Assembly (NCBI GenBank): GCA_002441545.1
Contig: DJWL01000008.1
Span: 1 to 5,600 of the forward strand
DNA: 5,600 nucleotides
Source of the DNA: Flavobacteriaceae bacterium UBA6231
GTDB lineage: Bacteria > Bacteroidota > Bacteroidia > Flavobacteriales > Flavobacteriaceae
Direction of reading: 5' to 3'
The translations under genes and the position numbers were made by a program. The notes under the pieces were generated by a model. That model was not told where the DNA came from. It was given only the letters and a program-made list of their open reading frames with translations, and ran no database searches. Within the stretch, counting starts at the first letter, position 1, and every line of letters starts with the position of its first letter. Positions 1-5,600 of the stretch are shown piece by piece.

Positions 1-1080
1 TAGAAAAATGAAATCCTTAACAGGATTTGGAAAAACATGAAGTTCAAAGTCAGTATTAATAGCTGTTTTGGTTAGGCTTAATGTTTCTCCTAAACAGGTA
101 AATTCTTCTATATTTTTATTCAGTACTCTATTAAATAAAATATTATGACCGGTATTGTTTATGTGTATGCCATCACCAAAGTCTAAATTACTAAGAATTT
201 TTCCATCTACATCATCTATATCGCTCCAAAAATCAATGGCTTTATCGGTATATATTGAAAACATTTCATCTTTAACATCTATTTGAGTTTGAATCTTAGA
301 AGTAGTTGAAAAATTTCTAGGTTGTGGTGTTGCTATCCACATTTGAACTGAATTATTTGTTGCAACAGTATTTAATGTTGCATAATTTTGTAATTGACTT
401 GTTACTGAATAACCATTGGCAGTATCATTTGAAGGCATATTAACTATAATAGCTGTGGGGTTATAAGTTAATGCTTTGGTTATGTTCCTATCTTCATCTA
501 TCGTTTCAACTACCTCATTAGGTAATGTTGTTCCGGTTGGCAAAATTTGATAAGTTGTTAAACCAGGATAACCCAAATTAATAATATTAAGTTTTGTGTT
601 TTTTTGGAATAATGCAGAATCATATAAATTCACCCAAGAATTTTCTTCGGGAGTTGCACCAGTGCCGTATGCTGTAGATGAGCCTAAAACTACAATAGTA
701 CAAGAAGAAGTATCATTTGAGATTTCAAAAACAGCATCACTTGTATCATCAACTACATCAGATTTTGCACGCACTAAACACTGTAAGGAAATAGTATTAG
801 GAATTGACCATTGATAGCTATTGGAAGTATTGGAAACGGTAGCAATTGGAAGCCAAGAACTACCATTATTTATTGAATACTCTAAAACAACATCTGAAGT
901 TAAATTGGCACTTTCCCAAGTTATCGAGGGAGTTTTTCCAACTTGCCAAAATTCATTACCATTGGGTGACCCAATGGTTAAAAAAGGTGTTGATTCTGAT
1001 TGAGCAAATATGAAAGAGGAAAACGAATTTATAAAAATTAGAAATCCAACAATGAATTTATAAGTTAATTTATGTGACAT
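1..1080 (-). CDS. Secreted SGNH/GDSL-type hydrolase with Ig-like domain and T9SS sorting domain (partial, 3' end off window)
   Basis: The frame is open from the ATG at 1080 to the window edge, giving 360 codons without a stop. Residues 1-27 form a signal peptide: KLTYK, a hydrophobic stretch, then a probable cut around FAQ-S. Residues 35-122 look like a beta-sandwich Ig/Fn3-like domain (SPNGNEFWQVG, ITWES, LEYSINNGSSW). The hydrolase domain follows with the SGNH blocks: block I VLGSSTAYGTG (nucleophile probably S134), block II NLGYPGLT (G173), block III NMPSND (N218) and block V DGIHINNTGH (D303, H306). Such enzymes are usually esterases or lipases, often acting on acylated glycans or lipids; the substrate cannot be read here. 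The last visible residues, FELHVFPNPVKDFIF, are the typical opening of a type A Por/T9SS C-terminal sorting domain, so the protein is probably exported through the outer membrane. Block I reads GSS rather than GDS. The remaining sorting domain, probably several dozen residues, lies outside the window. Confidence 0.88.
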   Translation of the reverse strand, partial: MSHKLTYKFIVGFLIFINSFSSFIFAQSESTPFLTIGSPNGNEFWQVGKTPSITWESANLTSDVVLEYSINNGSSWLPIATVSNTSNSYQWSIPNTISLQCLVRAKSDVVDDTSDAVFEISNDTSSCTIVVLGSSTAYGTGATPEENSWVNLYDSALFQKNTKLNIINLGYPGLTTYQILPTGTTLPNEVVETIDEDRNITKALTYNPTAIIVNMPSNDTANGYSVTSQLQNYATLNTVATNNSVQMWIATPQPRNFSTTSKIQTQIDVKDEMFSIYTDKAIDFWSDIDDVDGKILSNLDFGDGIHINNTGHNILFNRVLNKNIEEFTCLGETLSLTKTAINTDFELHVFPNPVKDFIFL

Positions 1081-1137
1081 TTGGGAATTTTAATACAAAA
1101 AATACTTTTTTTTGGCTAACTTATTAAAAAATATAAT

Positions 1138-1158
1138 TATAAAATCGTTTTTAACGAT
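1138..1158 (-). terminator. Weak candidate terminator after the HD-domain gene
   Basis: A perfect 6-bp inverted repeat (ATCGTT/AACGAT, 1144-1158) with a 3-base loop is followed on the minus strand by a T-rich run (TTTATAATTATAT). It lies about 60 bases past the HD-gene stop and upstream of the SGNH gene. The stem has only two G-C pairs, so termination would be weak. It could equally be an operator for the SGNH gene, whose only promoter-like sequence is a loose -7 match, TATTTTTTG at 1096-1104. Confidence 0.3.
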
Positions 1159-1218
1159 AAACGGCACTTATATTTATATGAGATAATATTTTGCAAGGAT
1201 TATGTTTTAATAATTAGC

Positions 1219-1878
1219 TTAATAACTTCTATATCCCCATTCTTTATAAAATTGTTTTAGAAAGGTTTCCATATAATTGTGCCTTTCTAAAGCTATTTTA
1301 CGGGCTGTTTTAGTGTTCATTTTATCTTTTAGTAATAGCAATTTTTCATAGAAATGGTTAATTGTTGGAGCATTTGAAGACTTGTATTCTTCCTTGGTCA
1401 TATTAAGGTTGGGCTTAATATCTGGATTATAAAGCGGCCTGTTTTTAAAACCCCCATAATTAAAACATCGCGCAATGCCAATAGCACCAATGGCATCCAA
1501 TCTGTCTGCATCTTGAACTACATCTAATTCTAGTGATTTAAATTTTTGGGCTTCATTGCCTCCTTTAAAAGAAATGTTTTCAATAATTTTTATGACATGT
1601 TCAATAATAGCAGAATCTACATTCAAATCAAATAAGAATTTCCTAGCTGTTTTAGGGCCTATGGTTTCATCTCCATTATGAAATTTACTATCAGCTATAT
1701 CATGTAATAAAGCTCCTAGAGACACTACTAATTCATCAACATTTTCAGTTTTAGAAATTAATAGGGCGTTTTTATAAACTCGTTCAATATGAAACCAGTC
1801 ATGTCCACCTTCGGCATTGGTTAATTGCTCTTTTACAAAAGCAATAGTTTTGGTAATTTGTTCTTCTTTAGTCAGCAT
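1219..1878 (-). CDS. HD-domain phosphohydrolase (YpgQ/YedJ-like)
   Basis: This 219-residue soluble protein has the metal-binding pattern of the HD superfamily. GHDWFH places H30 as the first ligand, LLHDIAD gives the H59-D60 doublet, and VVQDADRLDAIGAIGIAR gives the distal aspartate (D123 or D125). The order, spacing and the C-terminal part (HFYEKLLLLKDKM, then KIALER) match the family that includes Bacillus subtilis YpgQ and E. coli YedJ, and the length is normal. Members are predicted phosphohydrolases; YpgQ has been described as a metal-dependent nucleotide pyrophosphohydrolase, but the substrate of this protein is not evident. There is no signal peptide or membrane segment, so it is cytosolic. 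The ATG at 1878 lies only 13 bases past the stem of the terminator that closes the upstream lipid operon, so it is either expressed by read-through or has a promoter inside that hairpin region. Confidence 0.9.
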   Translation of the reverse strand: MLTKEEQITKTIAFVKEQLTNAEGGHDWFHIERVYKNALLISKTENVDELVVSLGALLHDIADSKFHNGDETIGPKTARKFLFDLNVDSAIIEHVIKIIENISFKGGNEAQKFKSLELDVVQDADRLDAIGAIGIARCFNYGGFKNRPLYNPDIKPNLNMTKEEYKSSNAPTINHFYEKLLLLKDKMNTKTARKIALERHNYMETFLKQFYKEWGYRSY

Positions 1879-1882
1879 TCAC

Positions 1883-1918
1883 TAAAAATAAAAATTCCTC
1901 TTGAAACAAAAGGAATTT
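1883..1918 (-). terminator. Intrinsic terminator of the plsC-desaturase operon
   Basis: An 8-bp perfect stem (AAATTCCT with AGGAATTT, 1892-1899 and 1911-1918) is extended by three further pairs past one mismatch and closed by a 3-base loop. On the minus strand it is followed by TTATTTTTA, which continues the T run of the stem. It begins 19 bases after the desaturase stop, as expected for a factor-independent terminator. The next gene starts 13 bases beyond the stem, so it could also act as an attenuator with partial read-through. Confidence 0.72.
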
Positions 1919-1937
1919 AATATATTGTTTAATTTTT

Positions 1938-2930
1938 TTATAGCTTTAAAGTTGCAGGTTCAACCCATTTAAACTGAAATGAATTTTCCGGAATTTTCAT
2001 TCTATCTGCTAATCGTAACATTCTTTCTGGTAGTTTCATTAAATATTCTCTGGCTTTTTCAGCTTCATCAGTTAGATTGGTGATTTTGTCAATTTCCCAA
2101 CGAGCAATTAGTTTTTCAAGGATTTCAATATAATCTCTTGACGTGTAAACACCTATACGTTGAGCTGTATTTGAAAACTCTTCAAAAGCTGTACTTATTT
2201 TGCCTCCAGATTCTCTTAAAAAATGAGCAGGCATGGTGATTTTTTGTTTCATCATATATTGAAAAGCCATCATCATTTGGCTAGCATCTACTTTAAAAAT
2301 TCTTTCAACAAATTCAGAATAGGCATTATGATGTCTCATTTCATCACCAGAAATAATTTTACACATTTTGCCTAACTGTTTGTTACCACTTTTTGTTGCA
2401 ATTTTAGCCACTCTATTATGAGAAATGTAAGTTGCTAATTCTTGAAAACTAGTATACACAAAGTTTTTGTAAGGATCTCTATCTGTACCTATATCAAAAC
2501 CATCAGCAATAAGATACTGTGTGGTTTTTTCAATTTCTTTCATATTTACTCTGCCTGATAGATACAAATATTTATTAAGTACGTCACCGTGTCTGTTTTC
2601 TTCTGCTGTCCAGTGCCTTACCCATTTAGACCAACCATTGCGTTCTGCTTGTCCAACTCCTTCAACATCCATTAACCACGATTCATAGGTTGGAAGTGCT
2701 TCTTCTGTAATCATATCTCCAACCAAAACCACCCAAAAATCATAAGGTAACTCTTTTGATAATTCTCTTATTTCTTTGACTTCTTCAAAAAAACTATTTC
2801 CTTCAGAATTTGGTAAAAAATCTGTTGGTTGCCATATTTTTTCTATTGGAATCAGGTATTTTTCTATTAAAGCTTCAACGTCTTTTTCCAAAAACTGCAT
2901 CACTTCTAATCTCACATTTTTTAAAGACAT
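1938..2930 (-). CDS. Soluble acyl-[acyl-carrier-protein] desaturase (di-iron, plant stearoyl-ACP desaturase type)
   Basis: The 330-residue protein resembles plant stearoyl-ACP delta-9 desaturase over nearly its full length, without a transit peptide. These enzymes use O2 and reduced ferredoxin to place a cis double bond in an ACP-bound acyl chain. The expected di-iron ligands are visible: a glutamate in GDMITEEALPTY (E76/E77), E111 and H114 in WTAEENRHGD, E164 in YTSFQELATYISH, and E197 and H200 in GDEMRHH. Other family signatures are NKYLYLSGRV (about 119-128), MPAHFLRESGG (233-243), AQRIGVYTSRDY (256-267) and a C-terminal helix ending PERMLRLADR. There is no membrane segment or signal peptide, consistent with a cytosolic enzyme. 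The ATG at 2930 lies 9 bases after the PlsC stop, implying co-transcription, and a terminator follows. Chain length and bond position cannot be read from the sequence. Confidence 0.95.
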   Translation of the reverse strand: MSLKNVRLEVMQFLEKDVEALIEKYLIPIEKIWQPTDFLPNSEGNSFFEEVKEIRELSKELPYDFWVVLVGDMITEEALPTYESWLMDVEGVGQAERNGWSKWVRHWTAEENRHGDVLNKYLYLSGRVNMKEIEKTTQYLIADGFDIGTDRDPYKNFVYTSFQELATYISHNRVAKIATKSGNKQLGKMCKIISGDEMRHHNAYSEFVERIFKVDASQMMMAFQYMMKQKITMPAHFLRESGGKISTAFEEFSNTAQRIGVYTSRDYIEILEKLIARWEIDKITNLTDEAEKAREYLMKLPERMLRLADRMKIPENSFQFKWVEPATLKL

Positions 2931-2939
2931 AGTTGTTAT

Positions 2940-3677
2940 TTAAAGTTGTATATTATTTTTTATGGTAGCTTCTATTGTTTTAATAAGAGCTTCTTTATCT
3001 GCAAAGGTAGACAATTTTAAGGGCTCGTGTACAGTAAATGTAATATGTGAACCAATTCCCATAGGGAATTTACCATATCTATACATTTTCCATGAGTTAT
3101 TTATAGATATTGGAACAATTAAAGCCGAGGGGATTTTTTTGAATAAAATTTCCAATCCTTTAGTTTGAAATTCTTTTGGAACACCATTTTTGCTTCTGGT
3201 TCCTTCAGGGAAAATAACAGCAGAACGTTTTGTTTTCTCTATATACTCACCAAACTTCATAAGAGCTGGCAATGATTGCCTTGGATTTTTTCTATCAATT
3301 AATGCAGCTCCACCATGACGTAAATTATAGGATACACTGGGGATGCCCTTACCTAATTCAATTTTACTAATAAATTTGGGATGATGTTTTCGCATATACC
3401 AGGTAATAGGATATATGTCGTGAAGACTTTGATGATTAGCAACAATGATTAGAGGTTGATTAGTATCTATTTTATGAGGATTAGTAAATGTAAATCGAGT
3501 GCCCAAAATATTTGCACAACGCATTAAAGTCCATTGCAAAGCATCAACACTTTTTTTATGTGCCTGATAGCCAAAAATGTTAAAACATACCCACTGAATA
3601 GGATGAAAAATTACTAATACTATAAAAAAACATAGTAGATGTATAATAGTTAAAGGATAAGCCAAGAGTTTTCGCAT
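2940..3677 (-). CDS. plsC: 1-acyl-sn-glycerol-3-phosphate acyltransferase (PlsC family)
   Basis: The family acylates the sn-2 position of lysophosphatidic acid to make phosphatidic acid, the precursor of membrane phospholipids. All four acyltransferase motifs are present in 245 residues: NHQSLHD (81-87, catalytic H82 and D87, the HX4D motif), GGAALIDR (122-129), the phosphate-binding FPEGTRS (156-162) and ALIVPISI (185-192). An N-terminal hydrophobic segment (about 7-27) after MRKLLAY anchors the enzyme at the inner face of the cytoplasmic membrane. The length equals that of typical bacterial PlsC. The ATG at 3677 is 21 bases past the lipoprotein stop, and the desaturase follows after 9 bases, so the gene sits in the middle of a probable three-gene operon. 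Some PlsC-like paralogues in Bacteroidota acylate other lipids, such as ornithine or glycine lipids; the pairing with an acyl-ACP desaturase is compatible with either role. Confidence 0.92.
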   Translation of the reverse strand: MRKLLAYPLTIIHLLCFFIVLVIFHPIQWVCFNIFGYQAHKKSVDALQWTLMRCANILGTRFTFTNPHKIDTNQPLIIVANHQSLHDIYPITWYMRKHHPKFISKIELGKGIPSVSYNLRHGGAALIDRKNPRQSLPALMKFGEYIEKTKRSAVIFPEGTRSKNGVPKEFQTKGLEILFKKIPSALIVPISINNSWKMYRYGKFPMGIGSHITFTVHEPLKLSTFADKEALIKTIEATIKNNIQL

Positions 3678-3698
3678 GGCTCAAAAATAAGGAAAAAC

Positions 3699-4094
3699 TT
3701 AGTTTTGATAAACAGGAATGCAGGTGTTATTTTCGCATTTTGAAGAAGAGGGTGGATTTACATAAGAACAATCAGAAAAAATGGTGTATTTAATATTAAA
3801 AGCGGCTTCTTTTTGGTTATATTCTTCAACTAATTTTTCAAGTTTATTTTCATCAATGGAAGTAGAATATACCAAATAACTCCAAGGTCCACCACAAGGT
3901 TTACTGCCTAAAGCAATGAATTTGCATTCTGTATTTTCGTTACAAACCGATTGGGTTGCTAAATTTTCAATAGTTTGCTTTAAAGTAACCAATTCTTGTC
4001 GTTCTTTTTCCTCGGTTAGTTTTGAATCATCTTCACACTGAAAGACCATAAAAAGGAGGCCAATAGTTAGTAAAGTTAAAAAAGTCTTTTTCAT
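3699..4094 (-). CDS. Six-cysteine lipoprotein of unknown function
   Basis: This is a 131-residue protein with a lipoprotein signal peptide: MKKTF, a hydrophobic core (about 5-18), then a lipobox-like VFQC with C20 as the lipidation site. The residues after C20 are EDDS. Acidic residues in this position are known from lipoprotein surface-export signals in Bacteroidota, so surface display is possible. A charged, probably coiled-coil stretch (about 26-46) is followed by a compact domain with six cysteines (C51, C57, C67, C109, C120, C125), enough for three disulfides, and the motif ALGSKPCGGPWSYLVYS (61-77). I recognise this layout as a recurrent hypothetical lipoprotein type in flavobacteria but know of no function. 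It is the first gene of the apparent lipid operon, 21 bases upstream of plsC. Confidence is high that it is a real lipoprotein gene; its function is open. Confidence 0.85.
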   Translation of the reverse strand: MKKTFLTLLTIGLLFMVFQCEDDSKLTEEKERQELVTLKQTIENLATQSVCNENTECKFIALGSKPCGGPWSYLVYSTSIDENKLEKLVEEYNQKEAAFNIKYTIFSDCSYVNPPSSSKCENNTCIPVYQN

Positions 4095-4144
4095 AATTTA
4101 ACGTTTATTTATAGATGAATAGACAATAAAAAGGTTGCGTTACT

Positions 4145-4176
4145 AAATAAAAAAAACCATGACTTAGTCATGGTTT
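4145..4176 (-). terminator. Strong intrinsic terminator after the bacilliredoxin gene
   Basis: A perfect 10-bp stem (AAACCATGAC with GTCATGGTTT, 4154-4163 and 4167-4176) with a 3-base loop is followed on the minus strand by a T run continuing from the stem (eight T, then ATTTA). It starts 23 bases after the bacilliredoxin stop. It isolates that gene from the lipoprotein-plsC-desaturase operon beginning at 4094, so that operon needs its own promoter in 4095-4144. Confidence 0.9.
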
Positions 4177-4199
4177 AAATTTTTCAAACTTTAATGCTT

Positions 4200-4610
4200 T
4201 TAACAATATTCATTGTAAGCATCCATAAGGTTTTCGGCAATTATTTCAGCTGGTCTACCTTCAATGTGATGACGCTCTAACATGTGCACCAATTCACCAT
4301 CTTTAAATAATGCCATACTTGGTGAACTTGGAGGAAAAGGAATCATATGTTGTCTTGCTTTATCAACAGCTTCTCTGTCAACACCAGCAAAAACGGTTAC
4401 TATATGGTCTGGTTTTTTAGCGTTTTGCAAACTCATTCTAGCCCCTGGACGTGCATTCGCTGCTGCACAACCACAAACCGAATTAACAACAACAAGAGTA
4501 GTTCCTTCTTTTGCCAAAGCCGCATCAACAGCTTCTGCGGTATGTAATTCTTCAAACCCAACCTTGGTTAAATCTTCACGCATTGGTTTTACTAATTCTG
4601 CTGGATACAT
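4200..4610 (-). CDS. Bacilliredoxin, BrxA/BrxB (YphP/YqiW, DUF1094) family
   Basis: The 136-residue protein has a thioredoxin-like fold and the distinctive CGC active site in VVVNSVCGCAAANARPGA (C46, G47, C48). It also has VTVFAGVDREA (71-81), the cis-proline region PFPPSSPSMALFKDG (91-105), the ERHHIEG motif (112-118) and a terminal cysteine in NEYC (C136), all shared with Bacillus BrxA and BrxB. Family members remove bacillithiol from mixed disulfides on proteins after oxidative stress, with the first cysteine of CGC attacking the bound thiol. It is cytosolic and lacks a signal peptide. The gene stands alone, with a likely promoter at 4646-4653, a strong terminator behind it, and a divergent DjlA-like gene upstream. 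Bacillithiol as the partner thiol is inferred from the family. The sequence does not separate BrxA from BrxB, so no symbol is given. Confidence 0.93.
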   Translation of the reverse strand: MYPAELVKPMREDLTKVGFEELHTAEAVDAALAKEGTTLVVVNSVCGCAAANARPGARMSLQNAKKPDHIVTVFAGVDREAVDKARQHMIPFPPSSPSMALFKDGELVHMLERHHIEGRPAEIIAENLMDAYNEYC

Positions 4611-4645
4611 ATTTTTAAATGTTTTAAATTAACTTAATGTGATTG

Positions 4646-4653
4646 CAAAGATA
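4646..4653 (-). promoter_or_regulatory. Bacteroidota -7 promoter element for the bacilliredoxin gene
   Basis: The minus strand reads TATCTTTG, an exact match to the Bacteroidota -7 consensus TAnnTTTG, 35 bases upstream of the ATG at 4610. Transcription would start about 25-30 bases before the ATG. The -33 element is poorly placed: TTTTG at 4666-4670 leaves a 12-base spacer and TTG at 4679-4681 leaves 25, while roughly 19-20 is usual. The call therefore rests on the -7 box and its position. Confidence 0.45.
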
Positions 4654-4764
4654 TTAATTGTGTAACAAAATAGATACTCAATATACTAACAAATATTATA
4701 TTTACGCTCGTTCTTTTTATTTTAATAAATAAGAGAGCATGAACCTACTTAATATACTTTCTTC

Positions 4765-4795
4765 TTTTAAGAGAATGATTTTATATGTAGGTTTG
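4765..4795 (+). promoter_or_regulatory. Candidate promoter for the DjlA-like gene
   Basis: TAGGTTTG at 4788-4795 matches the Bacteroidota -7 consensus TAnnTTTG exactly. TTTT at 4765-4768 lies 19 bases upstream, where a -33 TTTG would sit (three of four bases match). Transcription would begin near 4802, about 18 bases before the ATG at 4820. This supports 4820, rather than 4739, as the start of the downstream protein. A second, weaker -7-like sequence, TATATTTA at 4697-4704, has no -33 partner. Confidence 0.4.
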
Positions 4796-4819
4796 ACGAT
4801 AAACAAAATTTATTCTTAC

Positions 4820-5563
4820 ATGAGTTTTTCAAAATGGATAGGAGGTGCTTTGGGATGGTCGTTTGGTGGTCCAATTGGAGCCATAATAGGATTGGCAGTT
4901 GGCAGTATGATTGATGCCATGTCTAATGGAAACTCCAGCACATTATATAAAGAACAACAAACTAGGCAATCTGTTCAAACCCAACCTGGAGATTTTGAGG
5001 TTAGCTTGCTTATTTTAGCGTCTATTGTTATAAAAGCCGATGGGAAACAAGACCAGCGTGAATTAGATTTTGTACGCCAGCAATTTGTTGGTATGTATGG
5101 GAAAGAACGAGCAAACCATGCGTTTAGATTGTTTAAAGAAATAAATAAACAGCAAAATATTTCAGCACGTCAGGTTTGTTTACAGATAAGGCAAATGATG
5201 GACCATCCTTCTCGTTTACAACTAATTCATTTTTTATTTGGAATAGCAAAGGCTGATAGATTGGTAACCGAAGATGAGGTTAGTGAAATTCAAACAATGG
5301 CAAGTTATTTAGGTATCAGCCATATTGATTTCGAAAGCATTAAGGCCATGTTTTTTAATAGTAGTGATAATGCCTACAAAATTTTAGAGATAGATAAATC
5401 AGCCACTAACGATGAGATTAAAAAAGCCTATAGAACCATGGCTAAAAAATATCACCCAGATAAGGTAATTCATTTAGGTAAGGAACACCAAAAAGGCGCT
5501 GAAGAAAAATTCAGACAAGTTCAAGCTGCTTATGAGCAGTTACAAAAAGAACGAAAATTTTAG
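4820..5563 (+). CDS. DjlA-like membrane-anchored co-chaperone (TerB-like domain plus C-terminal J domain)
   Basis: The 247 residues follow the order of E. coli DjlA. A glycine-rich hydrophobic N-terminus (about 6-31, WIGGALGWSFGGPIGAIIG) forms a single membrane segment. A polar linker (about 35-56) leads to an alpha-helical TerB-like domain (about 57-180) with two acidic repeats, KADGKQDQREL and AKADRLVTEDE. A J domain (about 183-247) carries the HPD tripeptide at 212-214 in KKYHPDK. J domains recruit DnaK and stimulate its ATPase, so this is probably a membrane-tethered DnaK partner. The frame remains open upstream to an ATG at 4739, which would add 27 residues. I chose 4820 because DjlA-type proteins begin immediately before the glycine-rich segment and because a promoter-like sequence lies inside the extension. 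The gene is divergent from the bacilliredoxin gene. The identification is firm; the start is about 75% certain. Confidence 0.88.
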   Translation: MSFSKWIGGALGWSFGGPIGAIIGLAVGSMIDAMSNGNSSTLYKEQQTRQSVQTQPGDFEVSLLILASIVIKADGKQDQRELDFVRQQFVGMYGKERANHAFRLFKEINKQQNISARQVCLQIRQMMDHPSRLQLIHFLFGIAKADRLVTEDEVSEIQTMASYLGISHIDFESIKAMFFNSSDNAYKILEIDKSATNDEIKKAYRTMAKKYHPDKVIHLGKEHQKGAEEKFRQVQAAYEQLQKERKF

Positions 5564-5600
5564 TTTTTAAAAACAACGGTCGATTTATCCTTGTCAACTG
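5560..5600 (-). CDS. Possible 3' end of a convergent gene (partial)
   Basis: One minus-strand frame enters from the right edge and reads VDKDKSTVVFKN followed by a TAA at 5562-5560. The mix of charged and beta-type residues looks like a natural protein end, and it would overlap the DjlA-like stop by four bases in a tail-to-tail arrangement, which is common in compact genomes. Only 12 codons are visible, so neither the family nor the reality of the gene can be established. The 12-bp palindrome GTTTTTAAAAAC at 5563-5574 has no loop and is not a normal terminator. Confidence 0.3.
   Translation of the reverse strand, partial: VDKDKSTVVFKN

Noticed and set aside
596..1003. Two plus-strand open frames (596-814 and 821-1003)
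   Set aside because: They lie antisense to the SGNH hydrolase, whose minus-strand frame has a signal peptide and all four catalytic blocks. Their translations show no recognisable family.
2962..3168. Plus-strand open frame of 68 codons
   Set aside because: It is a shadow of the plsC gene on the opposite strand, which carries all four acyltransferase motifs there.
4095..4144. Promoter for the lipoprotein-plsC-desaturase operon
   Set aside because: A promoter is expected here because a terminator lies upstream, and the minus strand has a TTG followed about 21 bases later by a loose TTAAATTA. No good TAnnTTTG match is present, so no site was called.
4151..4180. The 10-bp inverted repeat as a transposon end or operator
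   Set aside because: Its position 23 bases after a stop codon and the long T run on the minus strand are fully explained by an intrinsic terminator. No second copy was seen in the window.
4282..4632. Plus-strand open frames of 116 and 66 codons
   Set aside because: They are antisense to the bacilliredoxin gene. The real gene has the CGC active site and family motifs along its full length.
5215..5563. DnaK-operon DnaJ rather than a DjlA-like protein
   Set aside because: The J domain is C-terminal, and there is no Gly/Phe region or zinc-binding CXXCXGXG repeat. The TerB-like domain and N-terminal membrane segment fit DjlA instead.
1..5600. CRISPR array, tRNA or rRNA gene, insertion sequence, defence or toxin-antitoxin module
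   Set aside because: No regularly spaced repeats, cloverleaf-like sequence, transposase motif or small paired toxin-like genes were seen. Almost all of the window is covered by recognisable housekeeping or envelope genes.

Overview
The window is AT-rich chromosomal DNA that looks like a member of the Flavobacteriaceae (Bacteroidota). The evidence is a secreted enzyme carrying the start of a type IX secretion (Por) sorting domain, a lipoprotein with acidic residues straight after the lipidated cysteine, start codons preceded by A/T-rich stretches rather than clear Shine-Dalgarno sites, and matches to the Bacteroidota -7 promoter element TAnnTTTG. Nothing indicates a mobile element, CRISPR array, RNA gene or defence locus. 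The content is compact housekeeping and envelope genes.

Layout on the minus strand, in transcription order. A bacilliredoxin of the BrxA/BrxB type (4610 to 4200) has its own likely promoter and ends at a very clear intrinsic terminator (4145-4176). Next comes a probable three-gene operon: a six-cysteine lipoprotein of unknown function (4094 to 3699), a PlsC-type 1-acylglycerol-3-phosphate acyltransferase (3677 to 2940) and a soluble acyl-ACP desaturase of the plant stearoyl-ACP type (2930 to 1938). The gaps are 21 and 9 bases, and a terminator follows at 1883-1918. An HD-domain phosphohydrolase (1878 to 1219) begins almost directly after that terminator. Last is a secreted SGNH/GDSL hydrolase with an Ig-like domain (1080 to the left window edge), whose C-terminal sorting domain is cut off.

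On the plus strand, divergent from the bacilliredoxin, is a DjlA-like co-chaperone (membrane anchor, TerB-like domain, C-terminal J domain). The longest reading frame starts at 4739, but homology and a promoter-like sequence inside the extension favour the ATG at 4820. The last 40 bases may hold the 3' end of a convergent minus-strand gene.

Functionally, the PlsC-desaturase pair suggests coordinated control of membrane phospholipid unsaturation: the desaturase supplies unsaturated acyl-ACP and PlsC esterifies acyl groups to the sn-2 position. The bacilliredoxin implies thiol redox repair, probably with bacillithiol. I found no convincing new multi-gene system. The best leads are the uncharacterised lipoprotein tied to lipid genes, the start reassignment of the DjlA-like gene, and the HD gene placed right behind a terminator.
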